Positions 1 to 5,880 of a stretch of DNA of 5,941 nucleotides are shown piece after piece. The position numbers and the translations under genes were made by a program. Each line of letters begins with the position of its first letter. Within the stretch, counting starts at the first letter, position 1. The notes beneath the pieces were generated by a model that worked only from the letters and a program-made list of their open reading frames with translations, had not been told where the DNA came from and ran no database searches. Source of the stretch: Parachlamydiaceae bacterium. Its GTDB lineage: Bacteria; Chlamydiota; Chlamydiia; Chlamydiales; Parachlamydiaceae. The stretch is from NCBI GenBank assembly GCA_013815395.1, contig JACDGH010000174.1:1-5941 (forward strand). The letters run 5' to 3'.

Positions 1-88
1 CTCCAAGCGCTTTGCGTAGTAAAAGAGCATTCAGCTTCAAAAGCACTTTAAAGGTCAGTAACTTCTTTTCTACGCAACGCGCTTGGAG
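1..88. repeat. Imperfect long inverted repeat (MITE-like or hairpin element), cut by the window edge
   Basis: The left arm (1-25) begins CTCCAAGCGC and the right arm (65-88) ends GCGCTTGGAG. Aligned as reverse complements they share 10 bases, one mismatch, 8 bases, a one-base insertion and 5 more bases. The 39-bp interior (26-64) contains a small GCTT-CAA-AAGC hairpin (34-44) and the palindrome CTTTAAAG (46-53). The left arm starts at base 1, so the repeat may extend beyond the window. The pattern fits a small non-autonomous mobile element, a dispersed chromosomal repeat, or a strongly folded RNA. The sequence alone does not decide between these. No transposase is present beside it. Confidence 0.6.
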
Positions 89-89
89 T

Positions 90-107
90 GCGCAGCTCCT
101 GCTGCGC
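90..107. repeat. GC-rich perfect hairpin next to the inverted repeat
   Basis: GCGCAGC (90-96) and GCTGCGC (101-107) are perfect reverse complements around the loop TCCT, a 7-bp GC-rich stem beginning one base after the long inverted repeat. No T-run follows on the plus strand. On the minus strand it is followed by the inverted repeat rather than a U-tract, so it is not a canonical intrinsic terminator. It may be part of the same repetitive element: GCGCTTTGC occurs at 7-15 and again at 104-112. Confidence 0.5.
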
Positions 108-482
108 TTTGCTTCCGCATTAGAAGTCGTCCATCACCTTGACTGTATCGGTCTTAAAACTACTTACCGTTTTACAAAATGATGTTGGAGAGTTTTTTTG
201 AAACCACTTTGCAGAACACCATGGATACTCAGAGCTCTGTGCGTGTGGCCAGTTATCCATAGAATATTATGCGAACTGGAAAAGATTTAGGCAAAAAAAG
301 GGCCTGGTTCAAATCAGGGTAACACTTTCAAATACGAAAAGGATAGAAAGATGTTTGCCAGAAACTTTATGCGGTATAGATCAGTTTCATTGATAATCGT
401 GTTGTAGACACTCTTAAGAAGTATAAAAATTTCAATGCATTATGTGGAATTAACCATAATGAGTTGAAAATTTGAGTCAAAA

Positions 483-507
483 TTAAGTTGGCGAGGTTGG
501 GACTTAA
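483..507 (-). terminator. Weak terminator-like hairpin at the kinase stop codon
   Basis: On the minus strand TTAAGT (507-502) and ACTTAA (488-483) form a 6-bp stem around a 13-nt loop, followed by ATTTTGA. The kinase TAA stop (504-506) lies inside the first arm. The stem is AT-rich and the T-tract is only four bases, so it is a poor intrinsic terminator. It is nonetheless the only such signal close behind the gene. Confidence 0.2.
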
Positions 508-2273
508 CATGTGAGCTCTGTACTATATGGGAGCAGAATAGTGAAGGTGGTACCTTTACCAACTTCAGACTCAACAGAGATCTGACCAAAGTGTTTATGG
601 ATAATCGTTTGCACGATTGATAGACCGAGGCCTGAACCTCCCATCTTTTGGGAATGAGCTTTATCCACAGTATAGAAGCGCTCAAAGATATGTTCTAAGT
701 CGGCTGCAGGGATGCCGATTCCTTTGTCCGCTATAGTGATTTGGACGTTGTCATAAACTTTATCCAAGTTAATGACAATTTGGGCTGGGGGGGTGGAATA
801 TTTGATTCCATTTTCAATGAGGTTCATTAGCGCAAGCTCCATCAGGCTTGGGTCTGCAATCACATCCAATTCTTCTTCAGAATTCTTGTGAATGGTGATT
901 TGCGCATCGGGAAATCCATCGTGAAGGTTGTCACTACACATCTGAAGCATGTCATAAATATCACATTCCATCAATTTGTATTGAGGGATATTTTCTATAT
1001 CGGAAAGAGTCAATAAATCTTTGATTAGTGTTGTCATTCGCTTGCAGCTTTTTACAATTTTTCCGGTCACTTCGCTTCTAGTTTCTAGAGGAAGATCGGG
1101 ATTGTCATGTAAGGCCTCTGCAAACCCTCGGATAATAGTGATGGGGGTTTTGAGTTCATGCGAGGCATTGGCAATGAAATCTTTTCGCATCTCAAGGAGT
1201 TTGTAGTGCGATGTTTGGTCCTGCATCACCAAAATTGCGCCGCTATTTTGTCCTTTGGGGGCTGCTAAGATATCCAAAAATGTTTTTAAATTATTTTTAC
1301 CTGTGATAGTTAGGGGATTTGTTAAAGGCTTTTTTTCTCTTTGACAGCTCATTAACAGGGCATAGCAAGTGGGTTGATTTGTAATGCTAAAATTTTGTCC
1401 AAGCAGTGTGGGGCGATCAAATCCCAGTAATTTTAAAGCCATGTCATTTGCATAGGTAATTATGCTATTTTCATCTATGGCGATCACCCCTTCAACGAGG
1501 GATTCCAGGATAGCGCTTTTTTCATTCCGCTCTGTGATAATGGTGTCAATATGTTTTTGAATTTTAGAGGACATCGAATTAAGGGTCATGGCTAGCTTGC
1601 CGAACTCATCGCTATTGTTTGAAGCTTTTAATTTTATTTCTGGAATGGTGGCTTCTTTGCCTTCTTGATAAGGAGTAACAGCGTTGATGATCTGTTGAAT
1701 AGGACTTGTTAAATGGATGATAACGAACCAAGTCATCACACTGAAAAGCAATAAAATCAACGTGGCTAATCCCAGAAAGCTAATTTCGCAATCGTGAGTC
1801 AATTCCGCCACATATTTATAAGGAAATGCCGTGCGCATCACGTATGTTTTCCCGTGGAAATCAAATGATTTGGCAAAGAAAGAGAATTTCTGCTCTAAGA
1901 GCTCTGAATAGTCTTCATTATACCCAACACCATTTTTGAAGGCTTGAATGACTTCGGGATGATCTACCACATATTCTTGACTGAACCTGGGGCCGAGCAG
2001 ACGCTTGGTATGTGTGTCGTAAATAATCTTGCTTTCATTGTTGATCACGCTGATGCGGAAAAAAAGTAAATGCTTCTGTTCTTTAAGGCGACGAATTAGT
2101 GCATCGTCATTGGGGGCCGATTCAATCTTAGCAATCAATTCTTTCGCTCGATCTTCCATTGCTTTTGTAGCTATTTTACGCACCATGTAAGTGGCAAAAG
2201 GGAATATAAGGGCAATAAATACCAGAAAAACGGCAATATAGCTAATAAAGATTTTTTGGCGAAAACTAAACAT
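504..2273 (-). CDS. Membrane sensor histidine kinase of PhoR/WalK type (HAMP-PAS-HisKA-HATPase)
   Basis: This 589-residue protein has a full HPK1-type layout. There are two membrane segments (about residues 10-30 and 165-186), an extracytoplasmic sensor of about 130 residues between them, a HAMP linker with its conserved proline at 191 (about 187-242), a PAS domain (about 250-352), HisKA (about 361-430) and HATPase_c (about 470-587). The phosphoacceptor is H372 in ASHELKTP. The HELKT context also fits the HExxT phosphatase signature, so it is probably a bifunctional kinase and phosphatase. The ATP site shows the N box (N484, N488), G1 (DKGIGI, 516-521), F box (FERFY) and G2 (GGSGLGL, from 545). 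All catalytic motifs look intact. It should autophosphorylate on an envelope signal and pass phosphate to an OmpR/PhoB-type regulator, but none is encoded here. The signal is unknown. The start is set by the N-terminal membrane segment; AAGG lies only 3 nt upstream of the ATG, a weak and close Shine-Dalgarno. The symbol phoR is not assigned because orthology cannot be tested. Confidence 0.93.
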   Translation of the reverse strand: MFSFRQKIFISYIAVFLVFIALIFPFATYMVRKIATKAMEDRAKELIAKIESAPNDDALIRRLKEQKHLLFFRISVINNESKIIYDTHTKRLLGPRFSQEYVVDHPEVIQAFKNGVGYNEDYSELLEQKFSFFAKSFDFHGKTYVMRTAFPYKYVAELTHDCEISFLGLATLILLLFSVMTWFVIIHLTSPIQQIINAVTPYQEGKEATIPEIKLKASNNSDEFGKLAMTLNSMSSKIQKHIDTIITERNEKSAILESLVEGVIAIDENSIITYANDMALKLLGFDRPTLLGQNFSITNQPTCYALLMSCQREKKPLTNPLTITGKNNLKTFLDILAAPKGQNSGAILVMQDQTSHYKLLEMRKDFIANASHELKTPITIIRGFAEALHDNPDLPLETRSEVTGKIVKSCKRMTTLIKDLLTLSDIENIPQYKLMECDIYDMLQMCSDNLHDGFPDAQITIHKNSEEELDVIADPSLMELALMNLIENGIKYSTPPAQIVINLDKVYDNVQITIADKGIGIPAADLEHIFERFYTVDKAHSQKMGGSGLGLSIVQTIIHKHFGQISVESEVGKGTTFTILLPYSTELTC

Positions 2274-2302
2274 CGGCCTTTATTTGTTAAATAATAAAAG
2301 TA

Positions 2303-2331
2303 TTTATATCAAATTAACACTTTATTTACAA
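2303..2331 (-). promoter_or_regulatory. Candidate sigma-70-type promoter for the histidine kinase
   Basis: On the minus strand TTGTAA (2331-2326, 4/6 to the -35 consensus) and TATAAA (2308-2303, 5/6 to the -10) are separated by exactly 17 bp, with the -10 ending 29 bp before the kinase ATG. A TGTTAA/TTAACA dyad (2285-2290 and 2314-2319) flanks the -10. The gap is very AT-rich, so a chance match is possible. No terminator separates pepP from the kinase, so read-through from upstream is also likely. Confidence 0.4.
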
Positions 2332-2356
2332 GTTCGTTTTTACAGTTCGTTTTTAC
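2331..2356. repeat. Exact 13-bp tandem duplication spanning the pepP stop codon
   Basis: AGTTCGTTTTTAC occurs at 2331-2343 and again, immediately adjacent, at 2344-2356. The pepP TAA stop (2353-2355) lies inside the second copy, which is the first met on the coding strand. The other copy therefore lies wholly in the 3' untranslated part and the protein is unchanged. It looks like a simple slippage or duplication event. Confidence 0.8.
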
Positions 2357-3453
2357 ATTGTTTTTATTCTAGTTAAGTTTTCATGCCCATCATTTGTAAT
2401 AACGACGGTGTCCTCTATTCTTACCCCTCCCACACCAGGTAAGTAAATCCCTGGTTCAATGGTTATAGCCATTCCGGCCTCAAGGACAACATCTTTGTAA
2501 GGTAAAATGTTTTTAATGATCGGAAATTCATGGATTTCAAGTCCAATGCCATGCCCTAAGCTATGCGTGAAATATTCCCCGTAGCCTGCAGCTGCAATTA
2601 CCTCTCGGGCGGCTAGATCAAGATCACCCAATAGGGTGCCAGGTCGACATAATGTTAGTGCGGTTTGTTGAGCCTGAGCTACAATGGCATGAATTGTTCG
2701 GATACGCGGATCCGGTTCCCCAAAATAAAACATGCGCGTCATATCCGAATGATAGCGATTGAGGCAAACTCCAATATCAATCAAAACAGGATCGCCGACT
2801 TTTAAGTACTGGTTGCCAGCCCGATAATGAGGCATGGAGCTATTAGCCCCAAAAGCGATAATCGGATCAAATGCCACATTTCGTCCACCGCGTTGTTTCC
2901 AGAAAATTTCCAAAGCAATTGCTACCTCTAGTTCGGTGATCCCCTCTTTAAGCAATGAGCAAGCAAAATCAAATCCCTGCGAACCTAAAATGGCAGCTTC
3001 GCGCAATAGCGCTATTTCTTCTGTATCTTTAATGCTGCGAAGGCTTTTCAAAGGACTATCTAGAGGGATAAGCTGTAAGAGAGAAGCATTTAGGTTTAAG
3101 CGGTTTATATTGACTTTTTCAATTATATTTATTAGCGAAAGAAAAGTCTTATGCGAAGTTTTATCGCTATCAAAGCCTAGTGATGAGATGTCAAATTCTG
3201 AAGAGGCTAATACAGTTTCTAAGGAGTGCTTTTCGGATTCAAGCACAGGGAAAGGGCTTCCTTTTTTGCAGATTTCATAGTAACGAGTGTCGACAATCAG
3301 ATGCGCGCCCCTGAGATGGATGAGAAGTTTACCCGCTGACAGGTTTAAGCCGGTCATGTAGAAAATATTAATAGCATCGTCTATCACTAATGCATCACAA
3401 GACATTAAAGATAGCGCATGCTGAAGTTTTCCTAATCGATCTTTAAATGACAT
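2353..3453 (-). CDS. pepP: Xaa-Pro aminopeptidase (aminopeptidase P, M24B)
   Basis: The 366-residue product should be a cytoplasmic metallopeptidase that removes an N-terminal residue preceding proline, helping to recycle proline-containing peptides. Roughly residues 1-125 form a creatinase-type N-terminal domain and 145-360 the pita-bread catalytic domain. The five metal ligands are visible: D226 (LIDIG), D237 (HSDMTR), H301 (SLGHGIG), E333 (TIEPG) and E347 (VRIED). The accessory histidines H209 (PHY) and H308 (EIHE) are also present. The protein is short compared with E. coli PepP (about 440) and close to the compact M24B enzymes of chlamydiae and Gram-positives. X-Pro dipeptidase (PepQ) is the main alternative, since the families share these motifs. 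I chose the ATG at 3453 because GGAG lies 5 nt upstream. An upstream in-frame ATG at 3492 would add 13 low-complexity Asn-rich residues and overlap mutL. The gene follows mutL by 13 bp and is probably translationally coupled to it. Confidence 0.9.
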   Translation of the reverse strand: MSFKDRLGKLQHALSLMSCDALVIDDAINIFYMTGLNLSAGKLLIHLRGAHLIVDTRYYEICKKGSPFPVLESEKHSLETVLASSEFDISSLGFDSDKTSHKTFLSLINIIEKVNINRLNLNASLLQLIPLDSPLKSLRSIKDTEEIALLREAAILGSQGFDFACSLLKEGITELEVAIALEIFWKQRGGRNVAFDPIIAFGANSSMPHYRAGNQYLKVGDPVLIDIGVCLNRYHSDMTRMFYFGEPDPRIRTIHAIVAQAQQTALTLCRPGTLLGDLDLAAREVIAAAGYGEYFTHSLGHGIGLEIHEFPIIKNILPYKDVVLEAGMAITIEPGIYLPGVGGVRIEDTVVITNDGHENLTRIKTM

Positions 3454-3458
3454 ATGAG

Positions 3459-3462
3459 CTCC
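3459..3462 (-). promoter_or_regulatory. Shine-Dalgarno sequence that fixes the pepP start
   Basis: On the minus strand GGAG is followed by CTCAT and then ATG (3453), a 5-nt spacing. It lies in the 13-bp gap after the mutL TAA (3469-3467), so ribosomes finishing mutL can re-initiate here. The upstream ATG at 3492 has no such site that I can see, which supports the shorter protein. Confidence 0.7.
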
Positions 3463-3466
3463 GTAA

Positions 3467-5455
3467 TTATTGTTTGTGAAATTGTCGGACAAGTTCTTCT
3501 GGTGAAAGTTGCAGTAAAGTGGATTTCCCTTGAGGACATTGATAGGGGTGACGACAAATGCTGAGCTGATTCATCAAAGCCTGGGCTTCCTCGAGGGATA
3601 GCCTACGATCATAGGATACAGATGTACGACTTGCTGCCAGGGCAATCCGTTTATTTTTTTCATCTTGCAACAGCTGATCACTCTGCATTTCGCGCAAAGC
3701 CTGTAATATATCAGTAATTAATACTTGCAGATTGCTGTCCCCAAAGATTTGAGGGATGGCATCAATGAGAAAGGTGTTTGTGCCAAATTCGCGTATATGG
3801 ATGCCCATACCGCAGAGATTTGTTACCGACGCTCGCAATATGGCTGCTTCAAAAGCGGAGACTTCAATGGAATAAGGAATAAGCAATGATTGCAGCGCCG
3901 TGATTTGTCCCTCTTCATTCTCTTGCAGTTTTTCAAAGATCACGCGCGAGTGGGCAGCTTTTTGATCGATTAGAAAGAGGCCACCGAAAGTAGAATGACC
4001 TTTAGCGCGACCTGCTAAAATAAATTCGCTGTCGCCAGTTCCATCTAAGATGATAAAACGGGGAATAGTAGCTATAACACGCGGTGGGCGTGCCTGCCGA
4101 GGAAGATTAAGAAAGTTTAGCGGCTCTTGAGGTTTTTGCGGTTCTTGTAATTGGAATTCTTGAAATATTGACCGCTGCGCTATTGATGACAAGGGAGCAT
4201 AAATAGGCTCATCCTCTGAAATTTCTCCAATTTCAAAATGGGGCGTAGGTTCACTAGGACGTAACTCTTCAGATTTATTCCAGGAACTTAACGATTTTGG
4301 ACGAAATACCCAATCTTCATCAGAAGCTACTAAAGGAAAACCGCTATGCGTGTTAAAGGTATTGGCAAAAACTGGACTGACCTGGGAATGGACGTTTTGC
4401 GAATGAAATGAAGAGCTTTGTAAAGCTTGCTCAATGCCTTTAATGATGAGATCTTTTAAAACATGTTCCTGACGCAGGCGCACCTCGCGCTTTTGCGGAT
4501 GCACATTAACATCAACCAGATTGCCTGTTATAGATAAGTGAAGCACGAATACCGGATGGCGCCCCGAGGGCAGAGCGGTGCCGTAGCCTTCTTTGATAGC
4601 ATAGGCGACCAATGGCGAAAAAACGCCGCGGTTATTAATAAATAAATATTGTCCGGTCCGGTTGTGGCGTGTGTAAGAGGGTAAACCTATGACGCCTTGC
4701 AGAAGTAGCCCATCCTGTGCGTGCTTTAAAGAAATGCAATTTTCTAAGAAATCATGCCCTAAGATTGCTTCTACACGCGTGTTTAATTGATTTTTAAAAT
4801 CATTATTATCTTGTGAAATCTGAGTGGTTAATAAGGTTTTATTGTCGCTGATCAACTGGAATTTTATAGTAGGGTGTCCTAGAGCAATTATAGAGGTCAT
4901 TTTTAGAATTTCATTCGTATCTACAGTAGGGGATTTTAAGAATTTTTTGCGGACCGGTACATTAAAAAATAAGTTTTTGACTTCAATAGTCGTTCCAGGC
5001 GAGCGGGCTGCGGTAGAGCAATTGATAATTTTACCGCCATCCACCATGAGCATGGTACCAAAAGAGGATGGTTCGCTAGTTAGGACAGCTTGAGAGTTTT
5101 CGGGTTGTGGACAAGTTAAGAGCATAAATTTTGAAATTGAAGCGATAGAAGGGATGGCTTCACCACGGAATCCCATGGTAGTGACATCGTGAATATCTTC
5201 CACTTCACGAATTTTGGAGGTAGCGTGCCGTTCCAAGCACAACAAGGCATCGTCATTATTCATGCCGCACCCATCATCAGTAATGCGAATAAGCTGACGA
5301 CCTCCCCCTTTAATTTCAATGCAGATTTCGGAGGCGTTGGCATCAATAGAATTTTCTACCAGTTCTTTAACCACTGAGGAGGGGTTTTCAATGACCTCGC
5401 CGGCAGCAATTTTGTTGATGGTATGCTCGGTTAATACTCTAATCTTAGATGGCAT
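3467..5455 (-). CDS. mutL: DNA mismatch repair protein MutL
   Basis: This is a 662-residue GHKL ATPase that acts as the dimeric matchmaker between MutS and downstream repair steps. The N-terminal half is strongly conserved: KIAAGEVIENPSSVVKELVEN carries the general base E31 and Mg ligand N35 (numbered from the E. coli E29/N33 equivalents), DDGCGM (60-65) and GFRGEA (95-100) bind ATP, and K322 in NVHPQKREVRL matches E. coli K307. Residues about 345-455 are a linker rich in Ser, Pro, Gln and Glu. Residues about 456-660 are the C-terminal dimerisation domain. There the endonuclease signature is degenerate: DQKAAHSRVIFE (497-508) replaces DQHAx2Ex4E, ASR (608-610) stands where ACR is expected, and CPQGK (640-644) where CPHGR is expected. 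The protein is therefore probably not a nicking endonuclease. The start matches the family N-terminus; no clear Shine-Dalgarno is seen. It is the first gene of a probable mutL-pepP operon. Confidence 0.97.
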   Translation of the reverse strand: MPSKIRVLTEHTINKIAAGEVIENPSSVVKELVENSIDANASEICIEIKGGGRQLIRITDDGCGMNNDDALLCLERHATSKIREVEDIHDVTTMGFRGEAIPSIASISKFMLLTCPQPENSQAVLTSEPSSFGTMLMVDGGKIINCSTAARSPGTTIEVKNLFFNVPVRKKFLKSPTVDTNEILKMTSIIALGHPTIKFQLISDNKTLLTTQISQDNNDFKNQLNTRVEAILGHDFLENCISLKHAQDGLLLQGVIGLPSYTRHNRTGQYLFINNRGVFSPLVAYAIKEGYGTALPSGRHPVFVLHLSITGNLVDVNVHPQKREVRLRQEHVLKDLIIKGIEQALQSSSFHSQNVHSQVSPVFANTFNTHSGFPLVASDEDWVFRPKSLSSWNKSEELRPSEPTPHFEIGEISEDEPIYAPLSSIAQRSIFQEFQLQEPQKPQEPLNFLNLPRQARPPRVIATIPRFIILDGTGDSEFILAGRAKGHSTFGGLFLIDQKAAHSRVIFEKLQENEEGQITALQSLLIPYSIEVSAFEAAILRASVTNLCGMGIHIREFGTNTFLIDAIPQIFGDSNLQVLITDILQALREMQSDQLLQDEKNKRIALAASRTSVSYDRRLSLEEAQALMNQLSICRHPYQCPQGKSTLLQLSPEELVRQFHKQ

Positions 5456-5520
5456 GTTTTTAGCTTTATAAGGGTAATGATAAAATAACGGAAAAAAATA
5501 TAGCGTTTTTACGTACCTTT

Positions 5521-5549
5521 ATTATCCTTATAACCTGTTATTTGATCAA
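5521..5549 (-). promoter_or_regulatory. Candidate sigma-70-type promoter for mutL-pepP
   Basis: On the minus strand TTGATC (5549-5544, 4/6 to the -35 consensus) and GATAAT (5526-5521, 5/6 to the -10) are spaced by exactly 17 bp. The implied 5' untranslated region is roughly 60 nt. It is the best spaced pair I find in the AT-rich region upstream of mutL. Competing matches in such sequence cannot be excluded. Confidence 0.45.
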
Positions 5550-5551
5550 AT
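5530..5551. promoter_or_regulatory. Two adjoining dyads over the mutL promoter core (possible operator)
   Basis: ATTTGATCAAAT (5540-5551) is a perfect 12-bp palindrome covering the proposed -35. Next to it ATAAC-CT-GTTAT (5530-5541) is a 5+5 dyad inside the -35/-10 spacer. Together they form a symmetric patch where a dimeric repressor could bind, but no regulator family is recognised. Confidence 0.3.
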
Positions 5552-5717
5552 GTTGTTTTATTATTGTGCGCTATGAAATTAAATAATAGATGATTTTGGT
5601 TTGCATTTACCTTTTTCAACAATTTTTATGCGATGGCGTCAAGTGTGCGTAGGTCAATGTTTCTCTCGAAATTTCTTCAAGAATTTGATTTCCGTTTTTA
5701 TATCGCCCCGGTGCCCG

Positions 5718-5747
5718 TGACTAGCGTAAATTTTTTCAGCCTAGTCA
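5718..5747. repeat. Inverted repeat TGACTAG / CTAGTCA
   Basis: TGACTAG (5718-5724) and CTAGTCA (5741-5747) are perfect 7-bp reverse complements with a 16-nt spacer. GACTAG recurs at 5895-5900 within TGAGACTAGGCAGG. No T-run follows on the plus strand, and on the minus strand a T9 tract precedes the dyad, so it is not itself a terminator. It could be a binding site or part of a folded RNA. Confidence 0.4.
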
Positions 5748-5775
5748 AAAAAAAATTGTCTCAAATAAACCTGAG
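5747..5775 (-). terminator. Probable intrinsic terminator of an upstream minus-strand transcript
   Basis: On the minus strand CTCAGG (5775-5770), loop TTTA and TTTGAG (5765-5760) form a 6-bp stem with two G-U pairs, followed by ACAA and nine uninterrupted T (5755-5747). The stem is modest but the T-tract is strong. It would end transcription entering from the right of the window before the mutL promoter, supporting mutL as the first gene of its own unit. Confidence 0.5.
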
Positions 5776-5836
5776 TGTCTTTCTCGCCCTGTTTCCCCCA
5801 CAACCCAAACGAGACGAAACACTTTGGGGATTTTTT
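5775..5836 (+). terminator. Terminator-like hairpin overlapping a longer alternative stem
   Basis: On the plus strand CCCAAA (5804-5809) and TTTGGG (5823-5828) form a perfect 6-bp stem around 13 nt, followed by GA and six T (5831-5836), a plausible intrinsic terminator. Its loop is also the 3' arm of a longer stem: GTGT (5775-5778) pairs with ACAC (5819-5822) and TCTCG (5782-5786) with CGAGA (5810-5814), joined through weak pairs and a bulge. The two stems cannot nest, so they either compete or form a pseudoknot. No plus-strand gene clearly ends here, so the transcript involved is unknown. Confidence 0.4.
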
Positions 5837-5854
5837 ACTTTTATTAATTTATGT

Positions 5855-5880
5855 AGGGCGAAACGCCCTTATTAATCTTT
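5855..5880 (+). terminator. Short GC hairpin with T-rich tail
   Basis: AGGGCG (5855-5860), loop AAA and CGCCCT (5864-5869) form a 6-bp stem. The flanking ATTAAT copies could extend it. On the plus strand it is followed by TATTAATCTTTTT, an interrupted T-tract. It may be a second plus-strand terminator in tandem or a minus-strand 3' hairpin. The evidence is the stem only. Confidence 0.3.

Larger units (their letters stand above)
1..503. other. Non-coding stretch downstream of the histidine kinase gene
   Basis: I find no convincing gene in these 503 bases. Beyond the repeats at 1-107 there is a CCAGTT/AACTGG dyad at 249-254 and 274-279. Two short open stretches exist: a minus-strand 46-codon frame at 260-120 with no Shine-Dalgarno, and a plus-strand frame without ATG at 202-393. 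Neither resembles a family I know. The region may be decayed coding sequence or mobile-element debris, but that is only a possibility. Confidence 0.5.

Noticed and set aside
300..330. tRNA T-arm-like GGTTCAAATC motif
   Set aside because: The T-loop-like bases are present, but the T-stem has a mismatch and I find no matching acceptor stem, D-arm or anticodon arm at the right distances.
351..407. 18-codon plus-strand mini-ORF behind an AAGGAT-like site
   Set aside because: Too short, followed by no gene it could lead, and the purine-rich upstream site is ordinary in this AT-rich DNA.
239..420. Group II intron 5' end suggested by GTGCG at 239
   Set aside because: No intron-encoded protein, no domain V-like hairpin and no further similarity to known intron RNA could be found.
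440..685. Minus-strand 81-codon frame overlapping the 3' end of the kinase gene
   Set aside because: It lies mostly within the histidine kinase in another frame, and the kinase frame has clear domain support.
2834..3280. Plus-strand 148-codon frame opposite pepP
   Set aside because: Entirely antisense to a well-supported metallopeptidase gene; its composition is that of a shadow frame and no family is recognised.
5633..5875. Plus-strand 80-codon open frame upstream of mutL
   Set aside because: No Shine-Dalgarno, no recognisable family, and it runs through the A9 tract, two terminator-like stems and the GC hairpin; its stop lies just after that hairpin. Most likely non-coding.
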